Assembly (NCBI GenBank): GCA_029267175.1
Contig: JARIDJ010000026.1
Location: 1-45,810 of the forward strand
DNA length: 45,810 nt
Source of the DNA: Psychrobacter sp.
GTDB lineage: Bacteria; Pseudomonadota; Gammaproteobacteria; Pseudomonadales; Moraxellaceae
Direction: 5' to 3'
In this document: positions 29,121-38,103 of the stretch, piece by piece
How the letters are laid out: each line of letters opens with the position of its first letter
Position numbering within the stretch: the stretch's first letter is position 1
Program-made: the position numbers and the translations under genes
The notes under the pieces: model-generated
Databases searched by the model: none
What the model was told of the DNA's origin: nothing
The model's input: the letters and a program-made list of their open reading frames with translations, nothing else

Positions 29121-30788
29121 ATGAGTCGTATTATGGCAAATAATCCCTATCCTAGTGCTCGCAAATCCTCGTATTGGACGCAGTTACAGCAGCTCGCTGA
29201 GCAGCCGTGGTCGATTGTGCACTTATTCGCTCACGATGATAAGCGCGCTCAGCGCTTCTATGTAGAAGCCAATGCTATTTATATGGATTATAGCAAGCAG
29301 TGTATCGATGAGACGGTATTAACGGGGCTATTGAATTTGGCGCAGAGCTGCGAGTTATCAGCGCGCATTAAAGATTTGATGCAAGGTGCTATGGTCAATA
29401 CTAGCGAGCAACGTGCTGCGCTGCACACCGCTCTTCGTTTGCCTGAGAGTGCCGAGTTAGTCGTCGCTGAGCAAAATGTAGTCAAAGATGTACATCATAG
29501 TCTAACGCAAGTTGAGCGCTTATCGGCCCGTATTCGTAATGGCACTTGGCGCGGGTTTTCAGGAAAAGCCATTACTGATGTGGTCAATATCGGCGTCGGT
29601 GGCTCTGATTTAGGGCCTCTGATGGCAACGGCTGCGCTCGATGAGTGGGCGGATACCGACATCGTAGTGCATTTTGTCTCCAATATGGATGGCACGCAGC
29701 TGGATAATTTGCTCAAGCGCCTCAATGCTGAGACTACGTTATTTATTATCTCCTCTAAGTCTTTTGGTACTGTTGATACTTTATCGAATGCTAAGACGGC
29801 TTTGTCGTGGTTATTAGAAACCGCTGTGCTTAATTCAGGCTCACAAAAAAGTGTCTTGCGTCGACATTTCATCGGTATCTCAGCCAATAGAAGCAAAATG
29901 AGTGCTTGGGGTATCCATCCTGAGCATCAATTGCAGCTTTGGGATTGGGTTGGTGGGCGCTTTTCTTTATGGTCAGCTATCGGTTTGGCTATCGCTATTC
30001 GTATTGGTATGTCACAGTTTCGTGAGCTACTTGCCGGTGCAAATGCTATGGATGAGCATTTTGCTACTGCAGATTTTAAAGAAAATTTACCCGTACTATT
30101 AGGGCTGCTTGCGGTGTGGAATAGCACCTTTTTGCAGATACATGCGCATACGGTATTGCCTTATGATGGACGTTTGGCTTATTTGCCAAGTTATCTAACT
30201 CAGCTTGAGATGGAGAGTAATGGCAAGTCAGTGACTCATGATGGTAGCCATATTGATTACAATACCTGTCCGATACTTTGGGGCGAGATTGGCTCAAACG
30301 CGCAGCACGCTTTTTATCAATTACTGCATCAAGGCACGCAGCATGTTTCTTGTGATTTTATCGCTTGCGTCCGTCATTATGACGATAATGAACAAAACAC
30401 TTCATTACAGCATCAGCATGAGTTATCGCTATCGAACTGCTTAGCACAGAGCCGAGTGTTGGCTTTTGGAAATGCTGCTATCGCCGATGTAAATGCTACG
30501 GCTTGTGAAGCGGATAAATATAAGCATTATCGCGGTAATCAGCCTTCCACCACTTTGCTTATCGATGAGTTGACACCGCATAGTTTGGGTGAACTGATTG
30601 CTTTATATGAGCACAAAGTCTATGTCATGGCAAGCATTTGGGATGTGAATCCTTTTGATCAGTGGGGCGTTGAGATGGGTAAGCAAATGGCAGAAACCGT
30701 TTATCAAGCTATGCAGCAAAATACTTCTGCTCCTTTTGATACTTCTACCAATCAGCTACTAGAGCATATCAAGCAGCTAGCTGAATAA
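29121..30788 (+). CDS. pgi: Glucose-6-phosphate isomerase
   Basis: Interconverts glucose 6-phosphate and fructose 6-phosphate. Family signatures are VVNIGVGGSDLGPLMATAAL, the IISSKSFGTVDTL phosphate loop, GGRFSLWSAIGLAIA, the active-site His in WGEIGSNAQHAFYQLLHQGT and the Lys in YVMASIWDVNPFDQWGVEMGK. The length of 555 residues is typical. An alternative ATG at 29133 removes four residues; neither start has a strong ribosome-binding site. The MITE-like element lies immediately upstream, so it may separate pgi from galU transcription or supply regulatory sequence. Confidence 0.97.
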   Translation: MSRIMANNPYPSARKSSYWTQLQQLAEQPWSIVHLFAHDDKRAQRFYVEANAIYMDYSKQCIDETVLTGLLNLAQSCELSARIKDLMQGAMVNTSEQRAALHTALRLPESAELVVAEQNVVKDVHHSLTQVERLSARIRNGTWRGFSGKAITDVVNIGVGGSDLGPLMATAALDEWADTDIVVHFVSNMDGTQLDNLLKRLNAETTLFIISSKSFGTVDTLSNAKTALSWLLETAVLNSGSQKSVLRRHFIGISANRSKMSAWGIHPEHQLQLWDWVGGRFSLWSAIGLAIAIRIGMSQFRELLAGANAMDEHFATADFKENLPVLLGLLAVWNSTFLQIHAHTVLPYDGRLAYLPSYLTQLEMESNGKSVTHDGSHIDYNTCPILWGEIGSNAQHAFYQLLHQGTQHVSCDFIACVRHYDDNEQNTSLQHQHELSLSNCLAQSRVLAFGNAAIADVNATACEADKYKHYRGNQPSTTLLIDELTPHSLGELIALYEHKVYVMASIWDVNPFDQWGVEMGKQMAETVYQAMQQNTSAPFDTSTNQLLEHIKQLAE

Positions 30789-30824
30789 TACGGTCTTTAA
30801 TAAAACTATAATTAAGGTAGCGCT

Positions 30825-32216
30825 ATGAGCTCTAACGCCGCAGTCAGTACCAGTACGCTTAGCACTAAGTCCTCTAAGGTTTGTATCATTATTGGTCACA
30901 GTATAGAAGCCATCACTAGTAGCGTTGTGCTAGCAAGCTTAGATCATACGGTGCATCTATACGCCGATTTAGCGGTATTAGAACAGCAGGTTGAGCAATA
31001 TGGCTTTGAGCATCACCTGCAGGCTTTATGGCAGATGTATTGTCAGCAGCAGCAAATAATATGCTCAGCGTTACCAGATAGTGCCGATAAGCTAATTAAT
31101 CATTACGAGAGTACAGCTGAATCAAGCCTTTCTCAAACTCAAGATAAAAATCTCAATAAAAATAAGCGTGTCGATATCAGTTGTTATTGGCTATTTTTGG
31201 ATAGTATTAGCAAAGTTTGGGCGGATGATAATTGGATTGTGGCTTTTAATCACAGTCATCAACAAACGATTCCAATAGTCATGAGCGGGATTGAAAAGCT
31301 AGGACGCGTGACAAAATTAGCAGAGGGTTTACAACGCGCTTGGGTTTATTACGTGCCGTTTGTGTTTTTGCAAGACGGTGAAGCTTATAGCTCGATGCTA
31401 AAGCCATCATTGTGGTTATTGGGCGAAAAAACCCCTGATAGCAGTCATCATTTAGCGGTACTACAACCATTAATACAACAGGCTCGTGCTTATCATCATG
31501 CCGATATTGCTACTATCGAGTTTGCGCGTAGTAGTATTATGGCGATGCTGGCCACGCGTGTTAGCTTTATGAATGAGCTATCTAGACTTGCTGATAGTCA
31601 GCAGGTAGATATCGGTGAAGTCAGCCGTATTATGGGACTTGATGCCAGAGTAGGAAGTAGTTATTTGCAGGCGGGTTGGGGGTTTGGCGGTAATACTTTG
31701 CCCACTGAGCTGAATAAATTACAGCAATCTGGGCAAGAAAATAGTGTCAATATGCCTTTACTACAGTCGGTATTGCACATCAATAACGATCAAAAAGAGC
31801 TGATCTTCCGTAAATTTTGGCAGCACTTTGATGGCTTTATCGATAATAAAACGGTAACCATTTGGGGCGGGAGTTATAAATCAGGCTCTGGACGCACCAC
31901 AGGTTCTGCTATTCATCCGCTGTTAGCGTTATTGTGGTCTTATAATATTAAGACACTGGTTTATAGCGATAAAGCCAAAAACTCACTAGCCAAGCACTAT
32001 AGTGAGCAGCCGTTATTACAACTGCTCGATAGTCCTTATGAGCAGCTTGATGACGCGCAAGCACTATTTATCATTAGTTTATCACCGCAGCATCAGTTGG
32101 ATATAGCACAGCTCAACCAGCAAGCTATGCCTATCTTTGATGCGCAAAATGCGTTATCCCGTGCTCAAATTAAGGCGTTAGTCGGAAGTTATGTAGGGAT
32201 TGGCCGCGCTAAATAG
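30825..32216 (+). CDS. UDP-glucose/GDP-mannose dehydrogenase-family protein, probably catalytically inactive
   Basis: The 463-residue protein follows the fold order of UDP-glucose 6-dehydrogenase: an N-terminal Rossmann-like segment (VCIIIGHSIEAITSSV), a central helix and dimerisation segment (LATRVSFMNELSRLAD, GEVSRIMGLDARVGSSYLQA) and a C-terminal UDP-binding Rossmann part starting near VTIWGGSYKSGSGRTTGS. The catalytic features look lost. The cysteine of the usual GGxCxPKD motif is Thr291 in GFGGNTLPTE, the catalytic Lys position reads Arg235 and the Asn position Met239, and the first Rossmann motif lacks GxGxxG. A Ser/Asn-rich insert lies near residues 95-116. It sits between pgi and pgm, where Acinetobacter loci hold an active ugd in the same module. 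Confidence 0.8.
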   Translation: MSSNAAVSTSTLSTKSSKVCIIIGHSIEAITSSVVLASLDHTVHLYADLAVLEQQVEQYGFEHHLQALWQMYCQQQQIICSALPDSADKLINHYESTAESSLSQTQDKNLNKNKRVDISCYWLFLDSISKVWADDNWIVAFNHSHQQTIPIVMSGIEKLGRVTKLAEGLQRAWVYYVPFVFLQDGEAYSSMLKPSLWLLGEKTPDSSHHLAVLQPLIQQARAYHHADIATIEFARSSIMAMLATRVSFMNELSRLADSQQVDIGEVSRIMGLDARVGSSYLQAGWGFGGNTLPTELNKLQQSGQENSVNMPLLQSVLHINNDQKELIFRKFWQHFDGFIDNKTVTIWGGSYKSGSGRTTGSAIHPLLALLWSYNIKTLVYSDKAKNSLAKHYSEQPLLQLLDSPYEQLDDAQALFIISLSPQHQLDIAQLNQQAMPIFDAQNALSRAQIKALVGSYVGIGRAK

Positions 32217-32249
32217 TCGTTAGAGTGACAAGCATAATACCTTCTAAGC

Positions 32250-33731
32250 TTAAGCAGGAACCGCGCCTTGAGTCGCAAGCCAGTCTTTAATTTCTATGGT
32301 TTTACTCTGCAATAACTGTTTATCTCCGCGACTCTCAATATTGAGTCGAATTAGGGGTTCAGTATTAGAAGCGCGCAGATTAAATCGCCACTCGCCAAAA
32401 TCGAGACTGAGACCATCAAGCATAGATTTGCTCGGTTGTTCGTCAGCGAATTTACTTTCTATATCATTAATGATAGTCGTTGCATCACTACTAGTTAAAC
32501 GAAAATTGAGCTCACCTGAGCTCGGATAAGCGCTGATATAACCATTAACTAGCTCTGATAAGCGGTTGCCAGTAATGGATACTAATTCAATGGTCAAAAG
32601 CCACGGAATCATGCCGCTATCACAATAAAAGAAATCGCGGAAATAATGATGCGCTGACATCTCGCCACCATAAACCGCGCCTGATTCGCGCATCACTTGC
32701 TTGATAAAAGAGTGTCCTGACTTACTAATAACCGCTTTGCCACCATGCTCATCGATGACCGCTTCGGTGTTATAGATGACACGAGGATCGTAGACAATGG
32801 ATTCGCTTGGATACTTATTAAGAAACGCTTGCGCGAGCATACCGACAATATAACTGCCATCAACAAACTCGCCCGTTTCATCAAATAAAAAACAGCGATC
32901 AAAATCACCATCAAAGGCAATACCTAAATCAGCTTGATTATCTAGCACCGCTTGCCGCGTTGACGCCCGGTTTGCTAAAATCATTGGATTAGGAATACCG
33001 TTAGGAAAGCTACCATCAGGGTCATGATGCAGACGAATGACTTCAATGGGCGCGTTAGCTTGTACTAGTTTATCGATTAGTAAATCAACCACGGGACCGG
33101 CGCTACCATTACCAGAATTAATGACAATAGTTAAAGGTTTGAGCTTTTTTATATCAATAAAATCGATAATATGGTTGATGTAAGCGCTCTTATCAGCTAA
33201 TGATCGTAGCTCGCCTTTTTGCTCAGCATCAGCGAAGTCTCCTGACTCAGCTAATGCTCGAATCTCAGCCAAACCGTCATCTGCGCTTATCGGCTTTGAG
33301 TGCTCTTTGACCAGCTTTAAGCCGTTATAATTGATTGGGTTATGACTAGCAGTGACCTCAATGCCGCCTAATACTTGATAGTGGCTAGTGGCAAAATATA
33401 CCTCTTCGGTGCCAGTCATGCCCAAATCAATAACATTAACGCCAGCATCTAAAATACCTGCCATCGCCGCTTGTTTGAGCTGCTCGCTTGAATGACGAAT
33501 GTCGCAACCAATGGCAATAGCCGATTTTAGTTTTTTCAAATCGCTAGAGTCAGCGGCGGCGTGGTATCTTTTATAAAGAATCTCAGCAAAGGCGCGACCA
33601 ATTCGGTAAGCTATCGCTTCATCTAAATTAACCCCAAGCTCACCGCGAATATCGTAGGCTTTAAAGGAGTTTATAGTGATAGGGCTGAACGAATCGGCAG
33701 GCTGATAGCTGGTATTATTCACAATAGACAT
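32250..33731 (-). CDS. pgm: Phosphomannomutase/phosphoglucomutase
   Basis: Alpha-D-phosphohexomutase that supplies glucose 1-phosphate or mannose 1-phosphate. Domain order is visible: the N-terminal KAYDIRGELG, the active-site phosphoserine Ser129 in VTASHNPINYNG, the metal loop AFDGDFDRCFLFDE, the sugar-specificity loop GGEMSAHHYF and the C-terminal phosphate-binding LRASNTEPLIRLNIES. GEMSAHHYF resembles AlgC-type dual-specificity enzymes rather than strict phosphoglucomutases. The ATG at 33731 (493 residues) is chosen over an upstream one at 33788 because it matches the family's start. The gene is convergent with the galU-pgi-ugd-like group, an arrangement also seen at the end of Acinetobacter capsule loci. 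Confidence 0.95.
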   Translation of the reverse strand: MSIVNNTSYQPADSFSPITINSFKAYDIRGELGVNLDEAIAYRIGRAFAEILYKRYHAAADSSDLKKLKSAIAIGCDIRHSSEQLKQAAMAGILDAGVNVIDLGMTGTEEVYFATSHYQVLGGIEVTASHNPINYNGLKLVKEHSKPISADDGLAEIRALAESGDFADAEQKGELRSLADKSAYINHIIDFIDIKKLKPLTIVINSGNGSAGPVVDLLIDKLVQANAPIEVIRLHHDPDGSFPNGIPNPMILANRASTRQAVLDNQADLGIAFDGDFDRCFLFDETGEFVDGSYIVGMLAQAFLNKYPSESIVYDPRVIYNTEAVIDEHGGKAVISKSGHSFIKQVMRESGAVYGGEMSAHHYFRDFFYCDSGMIPWLLTIELVSITGNRLSELVNGYISAYPSSGELNFRLTSSDATTIINDIESKFADEQPSKSMLDGLSLDFGEWRFNLRASNTEPLIRLNIESRGDKQLLQSKTIEIKDWLATQGAVPA

Positions 33732-33858
33732 AAAATAGATATTCCTAAGCTTAAAGGTAGAGAGCATTATTATTAAATAACTATTCAATGATACACTAAC
33801 TCATAAACGGCTATCAGCTATTAGCGCTAAATGAGCAAAAATAAGAGTAACTATTTTT

Positions 33859-34743
33859 ATGACTACCGACGATAATAATTTACAAGATCGAACCCAAGTT
33901 TTGCCACCTGAGCCGGTATCAGGTACACCTAAAGCCACTGGCGAATTAAGCGATTTATTAGCACTAATGGCGCGCCTGCGGGCGGACTGTCCTTGGGATC
34001 AAAAGCAGAGCAATCATAGCTTAATTCCTTATGCTATCGAAGAAGCTTATGAGTTAGCGGAAGCGGTACAGACGGATGATGAGGAGGATATCAAAGGCGA
34101 GCTTGGCGATGTATTATTGCAAGTGATTTTTCATTGTCAGCTCTACGCTGAGCAAGGGCGTTTTGATCTGAGCGATGTGATAACTACGTTGCAACAAAAG
34201 CTGATTCGTCGCCATCCGCATGTATTCGAAACTGAACATCTCAAAGATGAGGCGTCGGTAAAAGCGCGCTGGGATGAGATAAAGGCTGAGGAGCGTCAAG
34301 CCGATGAGGCTCGCGGCAAACCGCGTCGTCGCTTGGACGCATGCAGGGCCGGTAGCGCGCTGATGCAAGCGCAGTCGGTACAAAAGCAAGCCTCAAAATT
34401 AGGTTTTGATTGGCAAGGCGTAGCAGGCGCTTTTGAGAAGTTAGAAGAGGAGATTGAGGAGTTAAAAACTGAGATTGTCGATAAATCAAAAGCTGAGATA
34501 AAGGCTAATATCAGCGATATTGAAAAGGAGCTTGGCGATTGCTTATTTGCTTTAGTTAATGTCGCGCGTAAGCTCAATCTTGATGCCGAAACAGTAGCGC
34601 TAACTTGTGTACACAAATTTAAATCGCGTTTTGCTTATATTGAAGATCAACTGCAAGCTATTGGCAAGCCATTAGAGGATAGTGATATTGCCCAAATGGA
34701 CGCATTGTGGGAGGCCGCCAAACTGCATGAGCGCTCCTTATAA
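33859..34743 (+). CDS. mazG: MazG, nucleoside triphosphate pyrophosphohydrolase
   Basis: House-cleaning enzyme hydrolysing NTPs to NMP and pyrophosphate. Two MazG-type domains are arranged in tandem. The first contains LRADCPWDQKQSNHSL and the metal-binding EEAYELAEAV followed by KGELGDVLLQVIFHC; the second contains EKLEEEIEELK and EKELGDCLFALVNVARKL. The 294-residue length is slightly above the E. coli enzyme (263), with a longer N-terminal part of about 25 residues. The end of the gene overlaps the comEA-like start by 17 bases, so the two are probably translationally linked. Confidence 0.96.
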   Translation: MTTDDNNLQDRTQVLPPEPVSGTPKATGELSDLLALMARLRADCPWDQKQSNHSLIPYAIEEAYELAEAVQTDDEEDIKGELGDVLLQVIFHCQLYAEQGRFDLSDVITTLQQKLIRRHPHVFETEHLKDEASVKARWDEIKAEERQADEARGKPRRRLDACRAGSALMQAQSVQKQASKLGFDWQGVAGAFEKLEEEIEELKTEIVDKSKAEIKANISDIEKELGDCLFALVNVARKLNLDAETVALTCVHKFKSRFAYIEDQLQAIGKPLEDSDIAQMDALWEAAKLHERSL

Positions 34744-35122
34744 CTTTATTAATCATTATCGTGGGTTACTTGCTAAGAAACACTTAGGGCTTTTATCATG
34801 CCTAATTGTTTTTATATCCGTTATAGCGTCCAGCGCGCAAGCTGCGCCTTGTTTTGATAATCCAAAAAGTGCTTATAAATACCTATTAGCACAAGAAAAA
34901 TCCGAGACCCAAGCGCGCGTGCAGGCCACGGTAAATATCAATCGCGCCACTGAGGGCGAGCTGGTATCACTAAATGGCATTGGCAGTAGTAAAGCGCAAG
35001 AGATTATTCTTTACCGTGAAATGTTTGGCGACTTTAAAAGTGTTGATGAATTAGTAAAAGTAAAGGGTATCGGCGCAAAAACTATTGAGAAAAATAGAGC
35101 AAGAATGCGAGTAGGGAATTGA
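34727..35122 (+). CDS. comEA: ComEA-like helix-hairpin-helix DNA-binding protein
   Basis: A 131-residue exported protein. A signal peptide (hydrophobic core LGLLSCLIVFISVIAS, cleavage likely after SSAQA) is followed by a short linker and a double helix-hairpin-helix domain with VNINRATEGELVSLNGIGSS and VKVKGIGAKTIEKNRARM, the pattern of ComEA, the periplasmic double-stranded-DNA receptor of natural transformation. The ATG at 34727 gives a normal signal peptide; an earlier in-frame ATG at 34682, inside mazG, would put 15 extra residues in front. A competence role is inferred from the family. No other competence genes are in the window. Confidence 0.9.
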   Translation: MSAPYNFINHYRGLLAKKHLGLLSCLIVFISVIASSAQAAPCFDNPKSAYKYLLAQEKSETQARVQATVNINRATEGELVSLNGIGSSKAQEIILYREMFGDFKSVDELVKVKGIGAKTIEKNRARMRVGN

Positions 35123-35313
35123 GTTTTTACTTCAACCTAAAATAGCTTGTTTATTGCATTTATTATCGGTTATAGGTTTTTTAACAAATAGCAGGTAAGT
35201 AGATGTCATAATACAGCAATCAGGCTCAAAATTTGTTAAACTAGCCGATACATCCGCCTGAAAAACGCTGTGTTTATCAGGGGTGGTTAAGAATACCGGC
35301 GAGGAGTAGATGC

Positions 35314-37491
35314 ATGGCCGAGCGTGCCGCCAAGCAGTTAGAGTTAAATAAATCCGAATTACCCAATTCCATTACTGAAGTTATTGCCACCTTATCCCGA
35401 GCTGGGTTTGATGCCTATATCGTTGGTGGCGGGGTGCGTGATACTTTATTGGGTTTGCAGCCCAAAGACTTCGATGCGGTCACTGATGCCAAGCCGCATG
35501 AGATTAAGGATGTATTTGGTAAGCGCTGCCGTATTATCGGTCGCCGTTTTCAATTGGCGCATGTCTACTCTGGTCGTGAACTTATCGAAGTCGCTACTTT
35601 TCGTGGCCCGCCTAACAATAATGCCAGTACTAATCAGGACGGGATGATCCTGCGCGACAACGTTTGGGGCGATATCAAACAAGACTTTGTGCGTCGTGAT
35701 TTTTCTATCAATGCCCTTTATTATCAGCCGCTCAAAGGAATAGTGCATGACTTTTGTGGCGCTTTGGAGGACATCCGCAATAAGACCATTCGTCTGTTAG
35801 GCAATGCGCCTGTGCGTATCGAAGAAGATCCGGTACGTCTGCTGCGAGCCCTGCGCTTTAAGGCTAAGCTTGGCTTTGAGTTTGATGCAGAGCTCTCAGA
35901 ACAGTTTCATGATGATAATTGGGCGCTACTGGATCAAATATCACCGCATCGCTTGTATGATGAGACGCAAAAGATGTTCACTGGCGGTTATTTAGTACCG
36001 CTATTGCCCTTACTTTTTGAGTCTGGCGCTATCGATAGTCTAATGATTTATCCCCCTTCTGAGCCTAGTCCTTTAGTGCAGCAAGTGGCTATCAATACCG
36101 ATAAGCGTATCGCGGCGGGCAAGAGTATTAATCCTGCCTTTTTCTACGCGGCACTCTTGTGGGAGAACTATCTGCATCAGCTAGAAAAGGCCAAAAATCG
36201 TAATATGCCTTTTGCTGAGGCGCAGTTACATGCCGCGAGCAAAGTGATTGATCGCCAACGTATCAAGACCGCTATTCCTAAGTTTGCCGAGCAGTTTATT
36301 CGAGATATTTGGATTTTGCAGCCCAAACTATCCGCGCCGCGTAATAAGCAGATTGAGCAATTGGCTGAGCATCCGCGTTTTCGTGCAGGCTTTGACTTTT
36401 TATTACTGCGCGAGCAATGCGGTGATAGTGATCATCCATTATCAGAATCAACCAATGGTATGGGCGAATGGTGGCAGACCTATCAGACTTTATCTGAGAG
36501 TCAGCAGCAGCAAGCGATAGCTGATTTTGATGAAAATATTCGCCGCGGCGCTTATAAGCAAGGTCAGCGTGGTCGTGGTCGTAACCGTCAAAAAAACCAG
36601 ACTAATAATACTCAGCCAAAAGACCAGAAACAAACTAGTCAACCTGACCAAGTTAAGGTGAGTCAAAGTAGTACCAATCAAGCGGTTAATGACGCGACTA
36701 ATATCCCTTCACGTCGCCGCCGTCGTAACTCTGATAAGGCCGCTAGCTCGTCTAGTCATCAACAAACGACTAGTACTGAGCAATCGCTACAGGATAGTCA
36801 GGAGCTTGAGCAATTACAGCAGTTATCTTTAGCGGCTATTAAGCACTCGCATAAAAAACCAGCCGCGCCAAAGCCCTTATTTGTTATTGAGCATGAAAAA
36901 GTAGTGCCACCGCTCAAAAGACAGCTAGATGGCGATACTGGTCAAGCCACTACTGATAAAACTACTACCAATAAAACCACTGCTGATAAAGTGACTGTTA
37001 ATAAAGTGACTGCTGATAAAGTGATTAAGTCAAATGGTCGTAAGGTTTCGGCTAATAACAAAGCAGCTATTGATCATCAAGCAGCAACTAAACCAGAAAA
37101 TAAAGACAGCGCTGATACTAACGTGCAACAGCCAACAAAACAGTCAAAGAGGACTAAGACAGAAGTTACTACTTCAGTAGCGCAGACACCCAAAATGGTG
37201 ACGCTCAATAACGAGCCGATTCCTAGTAAACGTCGTCGTAAACTGCCAAGTAGCTCTACTTCAGCTGTTTTAGTAACAGCGCCATTAATCGAAGATAAGC
37301 CAGTTAGTCAGGCTAAGTCTGAGACGTATGAGAAAAAAGCACCAAAATCTGTATCACCGCAAGCTAATAGCGCTGCTAAGATGACAGCCACTAAGTCGCC
37401 AAAGCTAGCGAATGCTATGGCTAATAAAGGCGCGATACCTGCCAAACGTCGTCGCCGTCAGCCTAGCACGGACAATGCTCAAGGTGAATAG
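35314..37491 (+). CDS. pcnB: Poly(A) polymerase I with long basic C-terminal tail
   Basis: The N-terminal about 410 residues are a class-II nucleotidyltransferase core that adds 3' poly(A) tails to RNA and so promotes decay: GGGVRDTLLG (residues 38-47), the metal-binding DFD pair (52-54), GRRFQLAHV, RRDFSINALYYQP, an EDPVRLLRALRFKAKLGF segment and the WWQTYQTL region. Poly(A) polymerase activity, rather than CCA addition, is inferred from the PcnB-like length and the neighbouring folK, a common pcnB partner. The remaining about 310 residues are a low-complexity, Lys/Arg/Ser/Thr/Asn-rich tail with three copies of an IP(S/A)(K/R)RRR motif (residues 464, 636, 708) and a run of TTADK/TVNK-like units near 545-570. 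The core is normal; the tail is unusually long. Confidence 0.93.
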   Translation: MAERAAKQLELNKSELPNSITEVIATLSRAGFDAYIVGGGVRDTLLGLQPKDFDAVTDAKPHEIKDVFGKRCRIIGRRFQLAHVYSGRELIEVATFRGPPNNNASTNQDGMILRDNVWGDIKQDFVRRDFSINALYYQPLKGIVHDFCGALEDIRNKTIRLLGNAPVRIEEDPVRLLRALRFKAKLGFEFDAELSEQFHDDNWALLDQISPHRLYDETQKMFTGGYLVPLLPLLFESGAIDSLMIYPPSEPSPLVQQVAINTDKRIAAGKSINPAFFYAALLWENYLHQLEKAKNRNMPFAEAQLHAASKVIDRQRIKTAIPKFAEQFIRDIWILQPKLSAPRNKQIEQLAEHPRFRAGFDFLLLREQCGDSDHPLSESTNGMGEWWQTYQTLSESQQQQAIADFDENIRRGAYKQGQRGRGRNRQKNQTNNTQPKDQKQTSQPDQVKVSQSSTNQAVNDATNIPSRRRRRNSDKAASSSSHQQTTSTEQSLQDSQELEQLQQLSLAAIKHSHKKPAAPKPLFVIEHEKVVPPLKRQLDGDTGQATTDKTTTNKTTADKVTVNKVTADKVIKSNGRKVSANNKAAIDHQAATKPENKDSADTNVQQPTKQSKRTKTEVTTSVAQTPKMVTLNNEPIPSKRRRKLPSSSTSAVLVTAPLIEDKPVSQAKSETYEKKAPKSVSPQANSAAKMTATKSPKLANAMANKGAIPAKRRRRQPSTDNAQGE

Positions 37492-37530
37492 TAGTCGTTT
37501 AACACTAGCACTGATTGAGTTAGGTGCCGT

Positions 37531-38034
37531 ATGAATACTGAGGTTTGGGTCACTTGTTATCTGGGTTTAGGTAGTAACTTAGCCAATGAGCTTGGCTCGC
37601 CTATGGAGCATTTGCAGCAAGCTATTACTAGTTTGACTCAGCATGAAGCTATTCGCCAAGTACAAGTATCGTCATACTACGCTTCTGCGCCAATGGGGCC
37701 GCAAGATCAGCCAGATTTTGTTAATGCGGTGGTGGCTATCGAAACGATTTTGTCGCCTTTACAGTTACTAGCTGTTTGCCAGCAGTTAGAGACGCAGGCG
37801 CAGCGCGCGCGGTTACGCCGATGGGGCGAGCGCAGTCTCGATGTCGATATTTTATTATATGGTCAGTTACAAATTAACGAGCCTACCTTGACGGTACCGC
37901 ATGTCGGCTTGACCCAGCGTAATTTTGTCTTAGTGCCACTAAGAGAACTGGCGCCTAATATTGTAATTAATGCGCAGCCGATTAGCGCTTATCAGCAAAG
38001 CGAAGATTGGACTGGTCTTAGAGTGTTAAAATAA
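37531..38034 (+). CDS. folK: HPPK, 2-amino-4-hydroxy-6-hydroxymethyldihydropteridine pyrophosphokinase
   Basis: Folate-pathway enzyme that pyrophosphorylates 6-hydroxymethyl-7,8-dihydropterin before its condensation with p-aminobenzoate. Visible motifs are CYLGLGSNLANELGSP, YYASAPMGPQDQPDFVNAVVAIET and RLRRWGERSLDVDILLYG, in which the DVD pair binds Mg-ATP, followed by VPHVGLTQRNFVLVPLREL. The length is 167 residues, typical of the family. It starts 39 bases after pcnB and precedes panB and panC, an order common in gammaproteobacteria. Confidence 0.97.
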   Translation: MNTEVWVTCYLGLGSNLANELGSPMEHLQQAITSLTQHEAIRQVQVSSYYASAPMGPQDQPDFVNAVVAIETILSPLQLLAVCQQLETQAQRARLRRWGERSLDVDILLYGQLQINEPTLTVPHVGLTQRNFVLVPLRELAPNIVINAQPISAYQQSEDWTGLRVLK

Positions 38035-38103
38035 TCAAAGCTTGTGCTCATTATCTGCAATTACTCCTATAAAAATACCTTTTACTAAGTCATTGAGGGC
38101 TAT

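Noticed and set aside
29902-30444. Additional plus-strand frames within pgi
   Set aside because: Out-of-frame shadows of a conserved enzyme.
34114-34616. Long open frames on the minus strand within mazG
   Set aside because: Antisense shadows of a well-conserved gene; no family resemblance or ribosome-binding site.
36935-37030. Repetitive ACTGATAAAG-like units suggestive of a repeat array
   Set aside because: They are in-frame coding repeats of the PcnB tail, not an intergenic or CRISPR array; units are short and degenerate.
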